Source: an uncultured Planctomycetia bacterium (GTDB lineage Bacteria > Planctomycetota > UBA1135 > GCA-002686595). From it: 15,729 nucleotides of DNA. The notes under the pieces are model-generated. The model was not told the origin of the DNA. It was given only the letters and a program-made list of their open reading frames with translations, and ran no database searches. A program made the position numbers and the translations under genes. Within the stretch, counting starts at the first letter, position 1. Each line of letters opens with the position of its first letter. The stretch covers positions 1 through 15,729 of the forward strand of contig CALFYL010000149.1 of assembly GCA_937952135.1 (NCBI GenBank), read 5' to 3'. This document shows positions 8,401 through 13,790 of this stretch, piece after piece.

Positions 8401-8767
8401 CGAACTCGCCCTCGAGCTCCGCGAGGCGGCCGTAGTTGTAGTTGAGCGCCGCGTCCGCGCCGTCGAGCTTCGCGGCGCGGTCGAGCAGCGCGCGCGCGCG
8501 CTCGATGTCGACGAGCTCGATCTCGATCACCGCCGCGTGCACGAGGTCGCGCAACTTCGGTTTCGCACTCTCGACGAGCGGCTTCAGCGCCGCGCGCGCC
8601 TCGGCGAGGTTCGCGCTCGCCTTGTTGAAATGTGCGGCGGCGAACTCGCGCGCCAACTGCTCGGCCTGGGTCGGCGGCGCGGGTCGATCGTCCCCACAGC
8701 CGGCGCTGGCGAAGGCGAGGGAGAGAGCGAAGAGCGTGCGAGCGCTGAAGTGGGGGATGCTTGTCAT
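5444..8767 (-). CDS. Large lipoprotein: TPR, FG-GAP/VCBS blades, ASPIC/UnbV-like and unassigned C-terminal region
   Basis: The 1107-residue product begins with a lipoprotein signal peptide (hydrophobic residues 10-22, lipobox SAGC, acylated Cys24), so it should be anchored in a membrane and face the periplasm or outside. Residues 75-205 are TPR-like helical repeats (for example LNYNYGRLAELEGEFEIAA). Residues 250-590 hold FG-GAP/VCBS beta-propeller repeats with calcium-loop motifs: DLDNDGRFDL (265-274), DFDHEGDLDL (361-370), DFDTDQDVDL (415-424), and degenerate copies at 464, 512 and 558. Residues 598-650 look like an ASPIC/UnbV module (NRRGIGAVVELRAG, then VLWPNGVFQYE). From GSCPFLYTWNG (677) to the end is a region of about 430 residues, Trp- and Tyr-rich and beta-predicted by eye, that I cannot assign. 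I recall similar tails only on other FG-GAP/ASPIC proteins. The family is thought to act in cell-surface protein or ligand contacts; the exact role is unknown. No Shine-Dalgarno precedes ATG 8767, which fits the signal peptide perfectly. Confidence 0.88.
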   Translation of the reverse strand: MTSIPHFSARTLFALSLAFASAGCGDDRPAPPTQAEQLAREFAAAHFNKASANLAEARAALKPLVESAKPKLRDLVHAAVIEIELVDIERARALLDRAAKLDGADAALNYNYGRLAELEGEFEIAAAAFRKALAAAPTDTPTKIHLASAIEETDPAEAERLLREIVAHGVENEGGWYASALIKLGNLIRLQESRVDEGFELLKQFDALTVKAPKPEEYSRGNLGRVTWPGPSGTKPATAARELKFAAPATIAPELGGAEKLLARDLDNDGRFDLVGYGPKGLAVAFQRSGGAWEGRKLLAEPVDFALAHDFANDDTVDFLVARGAQLTHLRATKGENGALEWTSLAAPRLPAAPANGLALDFDHEGDLDLLFVGSFGSALLRNDGAGKEGGGFVDVTESSGLPRAGSFTWCAIEDFDTDQDVDLLLGGAGGIAVASNLRAGKFELKPAWIAGVAAAELAPVLADFNADARPDVWSASGSTTFARKFEGALAAGVAGPAGADLAGSRELWCVDLDLNGAVDVVGSRAGALDVRYDVGLPSERSARIELADGATAALVEDLDGDLAWDAIWPSAAGVVWQRGSLAGANAVRLAFRGTKDNRRGIGAVVELRAGPIYRRTFWRGEATLLGVGEQSGTDIVRVLWPNGVFQYELRRDLGDRAATGGGALGALEQQEGLAGSCPFLYTWNGREYEFISDVLGITPLGLPMAPGMLVPPDHDEFVLVKGEQLAAKDGVFELQFTEELREVTYLDRVRLDVVDSPAGTEIFPNELFSFPPFPEEHTHTVRGALSPTKALGSDGADWTRELAAIDDEYAEPFEPAPSQFLGLATPHWIELEFDVERVRAAKKLRLVATGWFYWTDASVNMASAYDPEQEFVPPMIQLQGEDGEWRPAGPPIGFPAGKTKTMVIDLTGLLPRDTARLRLFSTLRLYWDSLRLAVDDDDATLRRHSLEPKTATLWPRGFSQPLPPKSRREPERFDWKVLAERPRWNQHPGLYTRFGECVELVGAIDDQLVILGAGDALTLNFDATALPPLEEGWRRDYLVFLDGWAKDRDPNTLQALNVEPLPFHGMSGYPYRADEQFPDGPEHRAWRLKWNTRAGVEFIERLAPND

Positions 8768-8828
8768 GTTCGTCGAGCGCGAGTGCTGGAGTGCAACGTC
8801 GCGCGGAAGCGATTAGAACAGGCGCGCG

Positions 8829-9596
8829 ATGGCGGCTCAAAGTTCCTGCGCGCGCGTGGTGCTGCTCGGCGCGTCCAACCTCGCCATCGGATTGAACGCC
8901 GCGGCCTCCGCCGCGCGCGCGCGACTCGGCGCGCCGCTCGAGACCTTCGCCGCCTGCGGTTGCGGCCGTTCCTACGGCCAAGTGAGCCGCTTCCTCGGCC
9001 GAGTTTTGCCGGGCATCGATGCGTGCGGCTTGTGGCGAGCGCTCGACGCAGCGCCTGCGGGGCCGACCTACGCGCTCGTCACGGACGTCGGCAACGACCT
9101 TGGTTTCGGCGCGAGCGCGGCGCAGGTGCAGGGCTGGCTCGAAGTCTCGCTCGATCGACTCGCCGCGCACGGCGCCCGCGCCGTGATCACCGGGCTTCCG
9201 CTCGCGAACGTCGAGCGCATCTCTCCCGCGGCCTTTCGTTTCTGGGCGAAGCTGCTCTTCCCGTGGCATTCGATCGAGCGTGGACGGCTGCTGGAGCAAG
9301 CGCGCGAGCTCGAGGCGCGGCTGGAGAAGCTCGCTGTCGAGCGCGGACTGGCGAAGGTCGACCCGCAGCTCGAGTGGTACGGCCGCGATCCGATCCACGT
9401 GCGTTCCTCGAGGCGGGCGGACGCGTGGCGGTGCTACGTCTCGCCGTGGAACGGCGCCGAGAACGCCGCGCCTCGCGCGCGCACCAAGTTCGACGGCTGG
9501 CCGTGGTACGAGCAGGTTCGGCTCTTCGGTTGGGAGTGCGGAACGGCGCAGCCCTGCGCGCGTTTCGAGGGCGAGAGCTCGCTGCGACTGTTCTGA
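8829..9596 (+). CDS. SGNH/GDSL-hydrolase-like protein
   Basis: The 255-residue protein carries recognisable SGNH blocks: GASN near the N-terminus (candidate nucleophile Ser16), a Gly-rich block II (GCGRSYG, 44-50), VGND (87-90, Asn89), and DPIH (187-190) giving the Asp/His pair. SGNH enzymes are Ser esterases or lipases acting on acyl or acetyl esters; the substrate here is unknown. No signal peptide or membrane segment is seen, so it is probably cytoplasmic. Block I is GASN rather than GDSN/GDSL. Length is usual for the fold. It diverges from the lipoprotein gene with only 61 nt between starts and is followed by a strong hairpin, so it is probably monocistronic. There is no clear Shine-Dalgarno; TAGAAC (8814-8819), 9 nt before the ATG, is an imperfect -10. 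Confidence 0.72.
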   Translation: MAAQSSCARVVLLGASNLAIGLNAAASAARARLGAPLETFAACGCGRSYGQVSRFLGRVLPGIDACGLWRALDAAPAGPTYALVTDVGNDLGFGASAAQVQGWLEVSLDRLAAHGARAVITGLPLANVERISPAAFRFWAKLLFPWHSIERGRLLEQARELEARLEKLAVERGLAKVDPQLEWYGRDPIHVRSSRRADAWRCYVSPWNGAENAAPRARTKFDGWPWYEQVRLFGWECGTAQPCARFEGESSLRLF

Positions 9597-9613
9597 AACG
9601 GCCGTCGGAGTGG

Positions 9614-9640
9614 GCGTCGGCACGGACTTCGTGCCGGCGC
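9614..9640 (+). terminator. Strong hairpin after the SGNH gene
   Basis: GCGTCGGCACG (9614-9624) pairs with CGTGCCGGCGC (9630-9640) across a GACTT loop: 11 pairs, one of them G-T. It begins 18 nt after the SGNH stop codon and lies 44 nt before the next start. The stem is typical of a terminator, but no T-run follows. Confidence 0.5.
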
Positions 9641-9657
9641 GGCCCGAATCGAGCTTT

Positions 9658-9677
9658 GGAATCCCGAGCCGGATTCC
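9658..9677 (+). promoter_or_regulatory. Hairpin just before the SDR start codon
   Basis: GGAATCC (9658-9664) and GGATTCC (9671-9677) form a perfect 7-bp stem with a 6-nt loop; TTT (9655-9657) and AAA (9679-9681) can extend it past one unpaired G (9678). It ends 6 nt before ATG 9684 and occupies the place of a ribosome binding site; no Shine-Dalgarno is present. It may be a protein-binding palindrome (operator) or a translational control hairpin. Confidence 0.4.
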
Positions 9678-9683
9678 GAAACA

Positions 9684-10586
9684 ATGGTCGCCCTCATGTC
9701 CCAAGCCTCGACTCCGCACCACGCCTCGCCCGCGGCCGATCCGCACCGTTCCGCGCACGCCCCGCTCCCCGAGCGCCACGATCCGGACCACCACGATCAC
9801 CACGAGCCGGCGGCGGGGCCCGCGGTTCGACGTGCGAAGGAGCGCCGCGCGATCGTGGTCGGCGCGAGCTCGGGCATCGGCGCCGCGCTCGTGAGGCAAC
9901 TGGTGAGCGAAGGCGTCGACGTGGTGGCGGTCGCGCGGCGCTCGGAACAGCTCGAACAACTCGCGCGCGAAGGCCACCGAGGTCCGGGCCGCGTGATCCC
10001 GCTGGTCCACGACGTCGCGCGCTTCGACGACGTCGAGGCGGCCTTCGACAAGGCTGTGCAGCAGCTCGGCGGCCTCGACCTGATCGTGTACGCCGCGGGC
10101 GCGATGCTCGAAGTCGGCCCGAACGAGTTCGACACCGCGAAGGACCTCGAGATGCTCGCGGTGAACGTCGGTGGGTGCGTCGCGTGGCTCAATCCGGCGG
10201 CGAATCTGATGCGGACGCAGCGCTCGGGCGTGATCGTCGGGATCTCGTCGATCGCGGGCGAGCGCGGCCGAAAGGGCAATCCGGTGTACGGCACGACGAA
10301 GGCGGCGATGAACCACTACCTCGAGGCGCTGCGCAACCGCCTCGCGGACTGGGCCGTGCACGTGTGCACGATCAAGCCCGGCTTCGTCGAGACGGCGATG
10401 GTCGCGCAGGCGCGCGCGCAGGGCCGCACGATCAAAGGCGCGATCTCAGCCGAGGACTGCGCGAGCGCCATCCTCAAAGCCGCGCGCCGCGGGAAGAACG
10501 AAGTCTTCGTGCCCTTCAAGTGGCGGCTCGTCGGCTTCGTGATCCGCAACATCCCCTCGTTCGTGTTCAAGGGCCTGAACATCTGA
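9684..10586 (+). CDS. Short-chain dehydrogenase/reductase, DprE2-like by context
   Basis: The 300-residue protein is a classical SDR. The Rossmann cofactor loop is GASSGIG (60-66), followed by the ARR segment (84-86) that suggests NADP(H). The YAAGA block lies at 136-140, Asn161 in the NVGG helix, and the catalytic set is Ser188/Ser189, Tyr202 and Lys206 (YGTTK). The first 50 residues precede the fold and contain nine His between 12 and 40, including DPDHHDHH, a likely disordered and possibly metal-binding tail. Its stop overlaps the start of a DprE1-like oxidase, which is why I infer a DprE2-like role: reducing a keto-sugar intermediate made by the partner. Sequence alone says only SDR. Start is ATG 9684 or ATG 9696; neither has a Shine-Dalgarno. 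Confidence 0.85.
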   Translation: MVALMSQASTPHHASPAADPHRSAHAPLPERHDPDHHDHHEPAAGPAVRRAKERRAIVVGASSGIGAALVRQLVSEGVDVVAVARRSEQLEQLAREGHRGPGRVIPLVHDVARFDDVEAAFDKAVQQLGGLDLIVYAAGAMLEVGPNEFDTAKDLEMLAVNVGGCVAWLNPAANLMRTQRSGVIVGISSIAGERGRKGNPVYGTTKAAMNHYLEALRNRLADWAVHVCTIKPGFVETAMVAQARAQGRTIKGAISAEDCASAILKAARRGKNEVFVPFKWRLVGFVIRNIPSFVFKGLNI

Positions 10587-12073
10587 TGGCGCCCGCGATG
10601 CGAGAGCTCGCCCTGCGCGCGAAGCGGCGGGTGCCCGAGCGCTACGAGTACGTCGAAGGCTGGGGCATGGCGGTCGGCGCGTACGCGCACGTCCTGCGCC
10701 CGCGCTCGGTCGAGGAAGTGCTCGAGTGCTTCCGCATCGCGAGCGAGCGCGGTGCGCCGCTCGTGCTGCGCGGCGGCGGCAACAGCTACGGGGACGCGAG
10801 CATGAACTCGCGCGGGCTCGTGCTCGACATTTCGCAGTTCAGCCGCGTGCTCGCATTCGACGTGCAGACCGGCGTCGCGACGCTCGAGCCCGGCGTGACC
10901 ATCGAGAAGCTCTGGAAAACGATCGTTCCGCTCGGCTTCTGGCCGCGCGTCGTGTCGGGGACCATGTTTCCGACCGTCGCGGGCGCGCTCGCGGCGAACA
11001 TCCACGGCAAGAACAACTTCGCGGTCGGAACGATCGGCGACGCGTGCCTGGAGTTCGACATCGCGCTGCCCACCGGCGAGTTGAAGACCTGCAGCCGCCA
11101 GCAGAACGCGGACTTGTTCCACGCGGCGATCGGCGGCTTCGGGTTGCTCGGCGCGTTCACGCGCATCGTGCTGCAGACCAAGCGCGTGCATTCGGGCGAC
11201 GTGCGTGTGAGCGCGTCGAGCCCGCGAACGCTGCGCGAGATGATGGACTACTTCGAGGCGACCAAGCACGAGGCCGACTACCTCGTCGGCTGGATCGACT
11301 GCTTCGCCGGCGGCGACCGCGCGGGTCGCGGGCTCATCCACCGCGCCGACTACCTCGCGCCGGGCGAAGACCCGCGACCGCAGGACACGCTGCGGATCGC
11401 GCACCAGGAGTTGCCGGCGAACATCCTCGGCGCGTTCCCCAAATCGCAGGTTTGGCGCATCCTGCGGCTCTTCAACCACGACCTCGGGATGCGCTCGATC
11501 AACGCCGCGAAGTGCGTCGCGGGCCGGCTCGAGAGCATGGCGCCGCCGTACCTGCAGTCGCACGCGGGCTTCGCGTTCCTGCTCGACTACGTGCCGAACT
11601 GGAAGTGGGCCTACGGCCAGCGCCGCCGCGACTTCGGCTTGATCCAGTACCAGCCGTTCGTGCCGCACGAGCACGCGCACGCCGTGCACACCGAGATCCT
11701 CGAGCGCTGCCGCCGCGCGGGCCACGTGCCGTACCTCGGCGTGTTCAAGCGCCACCGCCCCGATCCGTTCTGGCTGACGCACGCGGTCGACGGTTGGAGC
11801 ATGGCGATGGACTTCAAGGTCAGCCCGAGCCGGCGCGAGGAGCTTTGGAAGTTGTGCGGCGAGTTGACCGAGCTCGTGATCTCCGCGGGCGGGCGCTTCT
11901 ACTTCGCCAAGGACGCGGTCGTCGACGCCTCGGACGCGGCGCGCTTCCTTCCGCGCGACAAGATGCAGGCCTTCGCGGCGCTCAAGCGCCGCTGCGACCC
12001 GCAGCAACTCCTCGAGGGCGACCTGTACCGGCGCGCGTTCGCCGAGTGGATCGACGCCGCGGCGCGCACCTGA
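10586..12073 (+). CDS. FAD-linked oxidase, DprE1-like (polyprenyl-phosphoryl-ribose 2'-oxidase family)
   Basis: The 495-residue protein has a PCMH-type FAD-binding domain (about 30-200): RGGGNSYGD (62-70), then FPTVAGALAANIHGKN (128-143). The C-terminal substrate/cap domain aligns by recalled sequence with Mycobacterium tuberculosis DprE1 in several blocks. These are WAYGQ...LIQYQPFVP (341-360), GWSMAMDF (403-410), GGRFYFAKD (435-443) and KRRCDP (467-472). Lys442 matches active-site Lys418 of DprE1. Ala407 matches Cys387, the residue attacked by benzothiazinones. DprE1 oxidises the ribose 2'-OH of a polyprenyl-phosphoryl sugar, and DprE2 then reduces it to arabinose. The actual lipid or sugar here is unknown; an aldonolactone-oxidase-like role is the alternative. 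The ATG overlaps the SDR stop by one base (TGATG), implying translational coupling. ATG 10598 is a possible alternative start. Confidence 0.88.
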   Translation: MAPAMRELALRAKRRVPERYEYVEGWGMAVGAYAHVLRPRSVEEVLECFRIASERGAPLVLRGGGNSYGDASMNSRGLVLDISQFSRVLAFDVQTGVATLEPGVTIEKLWKTIVPLGFWPRVVSGTMFPTVAGALAANIHGKNNFAVGTIGDACLEFDIALPTGELKTCSRQQNADLFHAAIGGFGLLGAFTRIVLQTKRVHSGDVRVSASSPRTLREMMDYFEATKHEADYLVGWIDCFAGGDRAGRGLIHRADYLAPGEDPRPQDTLRIAHQELPANILGAFPKSQVWRILRLFNHDLGMRSINAAKCVAGRLESMAPPYLQSHAGFAFLLDYVPNWKWAYGQRRRDFGLIQYQPFVPHEHAHAVHTEILERCRRAGHVPYLGVFKRHRPDPFWLTHAVDGWSMAMDFKVSPSRREELWKLCGELTELVISAGGRFYFAKDAVVDASDAARFLPRDKMQAFAALKRRCDPQQLLEGDLYRRAFAEWIDAAART

Positions 12074-12083
12074 TCACCGCCGA

Positions 12084-12113
12084 GCGAGAAACCGCCAAGC
12101 GCGAAACCGCCAG
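12084..12113 (+). repeat. 15-bp tandem repeat between convergent genes
   Basis: GCGAGAAACCGCCAA (12084-12098) and GCGCGAAACCGCCAG (12099-12113) match at 13 of 15 positions; a fragment (CGCGAAGCC) follows. It fills most of the 65-nt gap between the DprE1-like gene and apaH. No hairpin of terminator quality is seen there, only distant CCGAGC/GCTCGG arms (12080-12085, 12124-12129). Confidence 0.55.
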
Positions 12114-12138
12114 CGCGAAGCCAGCTCGGTGCGACGGC

Positions 12139-12864
12139 TCACTCGCCGTAGCGCGCGTAGGGCCTGGCGGCTTTGACTTGCACGATGCGGTCCTCCTCGG
12201 CGATCCACGCCGAGAGATGGCCGCCCCACACGCAGCCCGAGTCGAGGCCGCGCAGGCGCGGGCGCAGCACGAGGTCCATGCGCGCCCAGTGGCCGTACAC
12301 GACGGTGCGGTGGTCGCCGACGCGGGATTCGAACCAGTGCTCGAACCACGGAGCGTACGGCGCGTGCGGAGGCGGCCAGTCGCTGCGCGGCCGATCGCCG
12401 CTCGGGTTCGAATAGCGGGCGCGCGTCGCGAAGTCGATCGCCGGGTGGTGCGCGAGCGGATCGAGACCGCGCAGCTCCTGCTCGGGATCCGACCACGCCG
12501 GGTGCAGGGCCGCGTGGACCATCCACACATCCGGCCATTTCCGCACGAAAGGAATCTCGCGCAGCCACGCGAGCAGTTCCTCGCGATCGGGCGCGGCGAG
12601 AACGTCGCCGAAGGTGTCGTCCTCGCGGGCCTCGCGCAGGCCCGCCGCGACGCGCAGAAGGTGCACGTCGTGGTTGCCGAGCACGCCGCCCGTTCGGTGC
12701 GCGCGCAAGAGCCGAAGCACGCCCAGGGAGTCCGGCCCGCGGTTCACGAGGTCGCCCACCGGCTGCAACTCGTCGTCGGCCGGGTCGAAGCGAAGCGCTT
12801 CGAGCAGGCGCTCCAACTCGTCCCGGCAGCCTTGAATGTCGCCGATGTAGATGCGCCGCGTCAT
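12139..12864 (-). CDS. apaH: Symmetrical bis(5'-nucleosyl)-tetraphosphatase ApaH
   Basis: ApaH (EC 3.6.1.41) splits Ap4A into two ADP and can remove Np4 caps from RNA; it is a cytoplasmic metallophosphatase. The 241-residue product shows every motif of the family: GDIQGC (8-13), GDLVNRGPDS (37-46), GNHDVHLL (63-70), VHAALHP (116-122), YGHW (190-193) and GLDSGCVWGG (206-215). These supply the Asp, Asn and His ligands of the dinuclear metal site. It is about 40 residues shorter than E. coli ApaH, mainly in the middle, with no motif lost. ATG 12864 starts directly before the first beta strand (RRIYIGD) and has TACGCT 7 nt upstream; there is no Shine-Dalgarno. It converges on the DprE1-like gene and diverges from a membrane-protein gene. 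The usual ApaH neighbours (ksgA, apaG) are absent. Confidence 0.95.
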   Translation of the reverse strand: MTRRIYIGDIQGCRDELERLLEALRFDPADDELQPVGDLVNRGPDSLGVLRLLRAHRTGGVLGNHDVHLLRVAAGLREAREDDTFGDVLAAPDREELLAWLREIPFVRKWPDVWMVHAALHPAWSDPEQELRGLDPLAHHPAIDFATRARYSNPSGDRPRSDWPPPHAPYAPWFEHWFESRVGDHRTVVYGHWARMDLVLRPRLRGLDSGCVWGGHLSAWIAEEDRIVQVKAARPYARYGE

Positions 12865-12871
12865 GGGGAGC

Positions 12872-12877
12872 AGCGTA
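12872..12877 (-). promoter_or_regulatory. -10-like TACGCT, possible leaderless promoter of apaH
   Basis: On the minus strand TACGCT (TANNNT) is exactly 7 nt before ATG 12864, the same geometry as at the EamA gene. No Shine-Dalgarno lies between it and the ATG, and no clear -35 is seen. Confidence 0.4.
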
Positions 12878-12961
12878 TCGCGACGTCCCGCCGCGGCGAC
12901 GAGCTATCTCCCCCGCGCTGGGGCGGCCGTGCGCGCCGCGAGCGAGGACTCCACGCGCGCG

Positions 12962-12988
12962 GTGGAAGTCTCACCTCGGGGCTTCCAC
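12962..12988 (+). promoter_or_regulatory. Inverted repeat ending one base before a start codon
   Basis: GTGGAAG (12962-12968) and CTTCCAC (12982-12988) are perfect 7-bp inverted repeats around a 13-nt spacer. The right arm ends one base before ATG 12990. With a 20-nt centre-to-centre distance it could be an operator for a dimeric regulator or an RNA stem masking the start. No Shine-Dalgarno is present. Confidence 0.4.
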
Positions 12989-12989
12989 A

Positions 12990-13685
12990 ATGTTCCGCGT
13001 GTCCAGCCAACCTTCGTCCGCCGCCGCGCGCGGCCCGCGCCGCATCAACGGCTTGCTCGTGCTCGTCGTGCTGGTCGCGGTGGGGATGGGGGTCACGAGC
13101 GTGGTCTTCAAGTGGATGTCGCCGCAACTGCGCGAGCGCATGCAGCGCGCGCGCGCCGACGCACCGAAGAGCGGCGAGCCTCGCGTGGCTCACTGGCTCG
13201 AGTTCGGCCGCGGCTTCGTCCACCAACGCATCGTGCAACTGCACTTCTCGTCCGACGAGCCGTGGCTGGTCACGCACACCGTCGGCCCCGATCGCGACGC
13301 GGGCGAAGTCGAGGTGTGGGGCGTCGACCTCGCGGATTTCCCGGTCGAAGCGACGGCGCGCGACGGCATGTGCGTGGTCGTGAATCTGCCCGAACCCCGC
13401 GTGCTGGCGCGCGGCCCCTTCGGAGAGCAGCGCAAGCGCAACGACAAGGCGCGCAACGTGCCGCACTTCGCCTCGGCCGAGGTCGCGCCCGACCCACGCG
13501 AGCGCGCGCGCACCGTCGTGCTGTGGGCGCTCGACCGGCTGGTCACGGCCCTCGTTCGCGACATCGAGGGCGCGAGCCTCGAAGTGCGTTTCCCGGCCGA
13601 ACCGCTGCCGTCGACCGATCCGCCCGACACGCCGCCCGCCACGCCCTCCGACGCGCCCTCCGACGGCCGCTCCAGCAACGGATGA
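12990..13685 (+). CDS. Single-pass membrane protein of unknown function
   Basis: I do not recognise this 231-residue protein. After a short basic N-terminus (RGPRRIN) there is one hydrophobic segment at about 20-40 (GLLVLVVLVAVGMGVTSVVF), not followed by a clear signal-peptidase site, so it is probably a membrane anchor with the rest outside. Residues 60-205 look like a soluble alpha/beta domain (strands IVQLHF, CVVVNLP, ASLEVRFP). The last 25 residues are a Pro/Asp/Ser-rich, probably disordered tail with repeated TP and SDAP words. It ends 105 nt before the sulfatase-like gene, in the same reading frame and with no other stop between, so the two may be cotranscribed. Codon use is like that of its neighbours, which supports a real gene. 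Confidence 0.7.
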   Translation: MFRVSSQPSSAAARGPRRINGLLVLVVLVAVGMGVTSVVFKWMSPQLRERMQRARADAPKSGEPRVAHWLEFGRGFVHQRIVQLHFSSDEPWLVTHTVGPDRDAGEVEVWGVDLADFPVEATARDGMCVVVNLPEPRVLARGPFGEQRKRNDKARNVPHFASAEVAPDPRERARTVVLWALDRLVTALVRDIEGASLEVRFPAEPLPSTDPPDTPPATPSDAPSDGRSSNG

Positions 13686-13790
13686 GCGCTGCATCGTGCG
13701 CTCGATAGCGCCTGCACGGTCGCCTCGACCCGCCTTGCCGAATTGCCCTCGAGTCGCGCCCCCGAGCCACGCGAAAAGTCCTCCACGCCC

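Noticed and set aside
8043..10361. A 772-codon minus-strand open frame
   Set aside because: It crosses the end of the lipoprotein gene, a divergent intergenic region and two recognisable plus-strand genes; the product is Arg/Asp/Val-rich with no motif.
5516..12073. A 2185-codon plus-strand open frame, much of it antisense to the lipoprotein gene
   Set aside because: Only the part from 10586 is a real gene (DprE1-like). Upstream the frame gives Arg/Ala/Glu-rich low-information protein opposite a lipoprotein gene with clear domains, a common effect of stop-codon scarcity at high GC.
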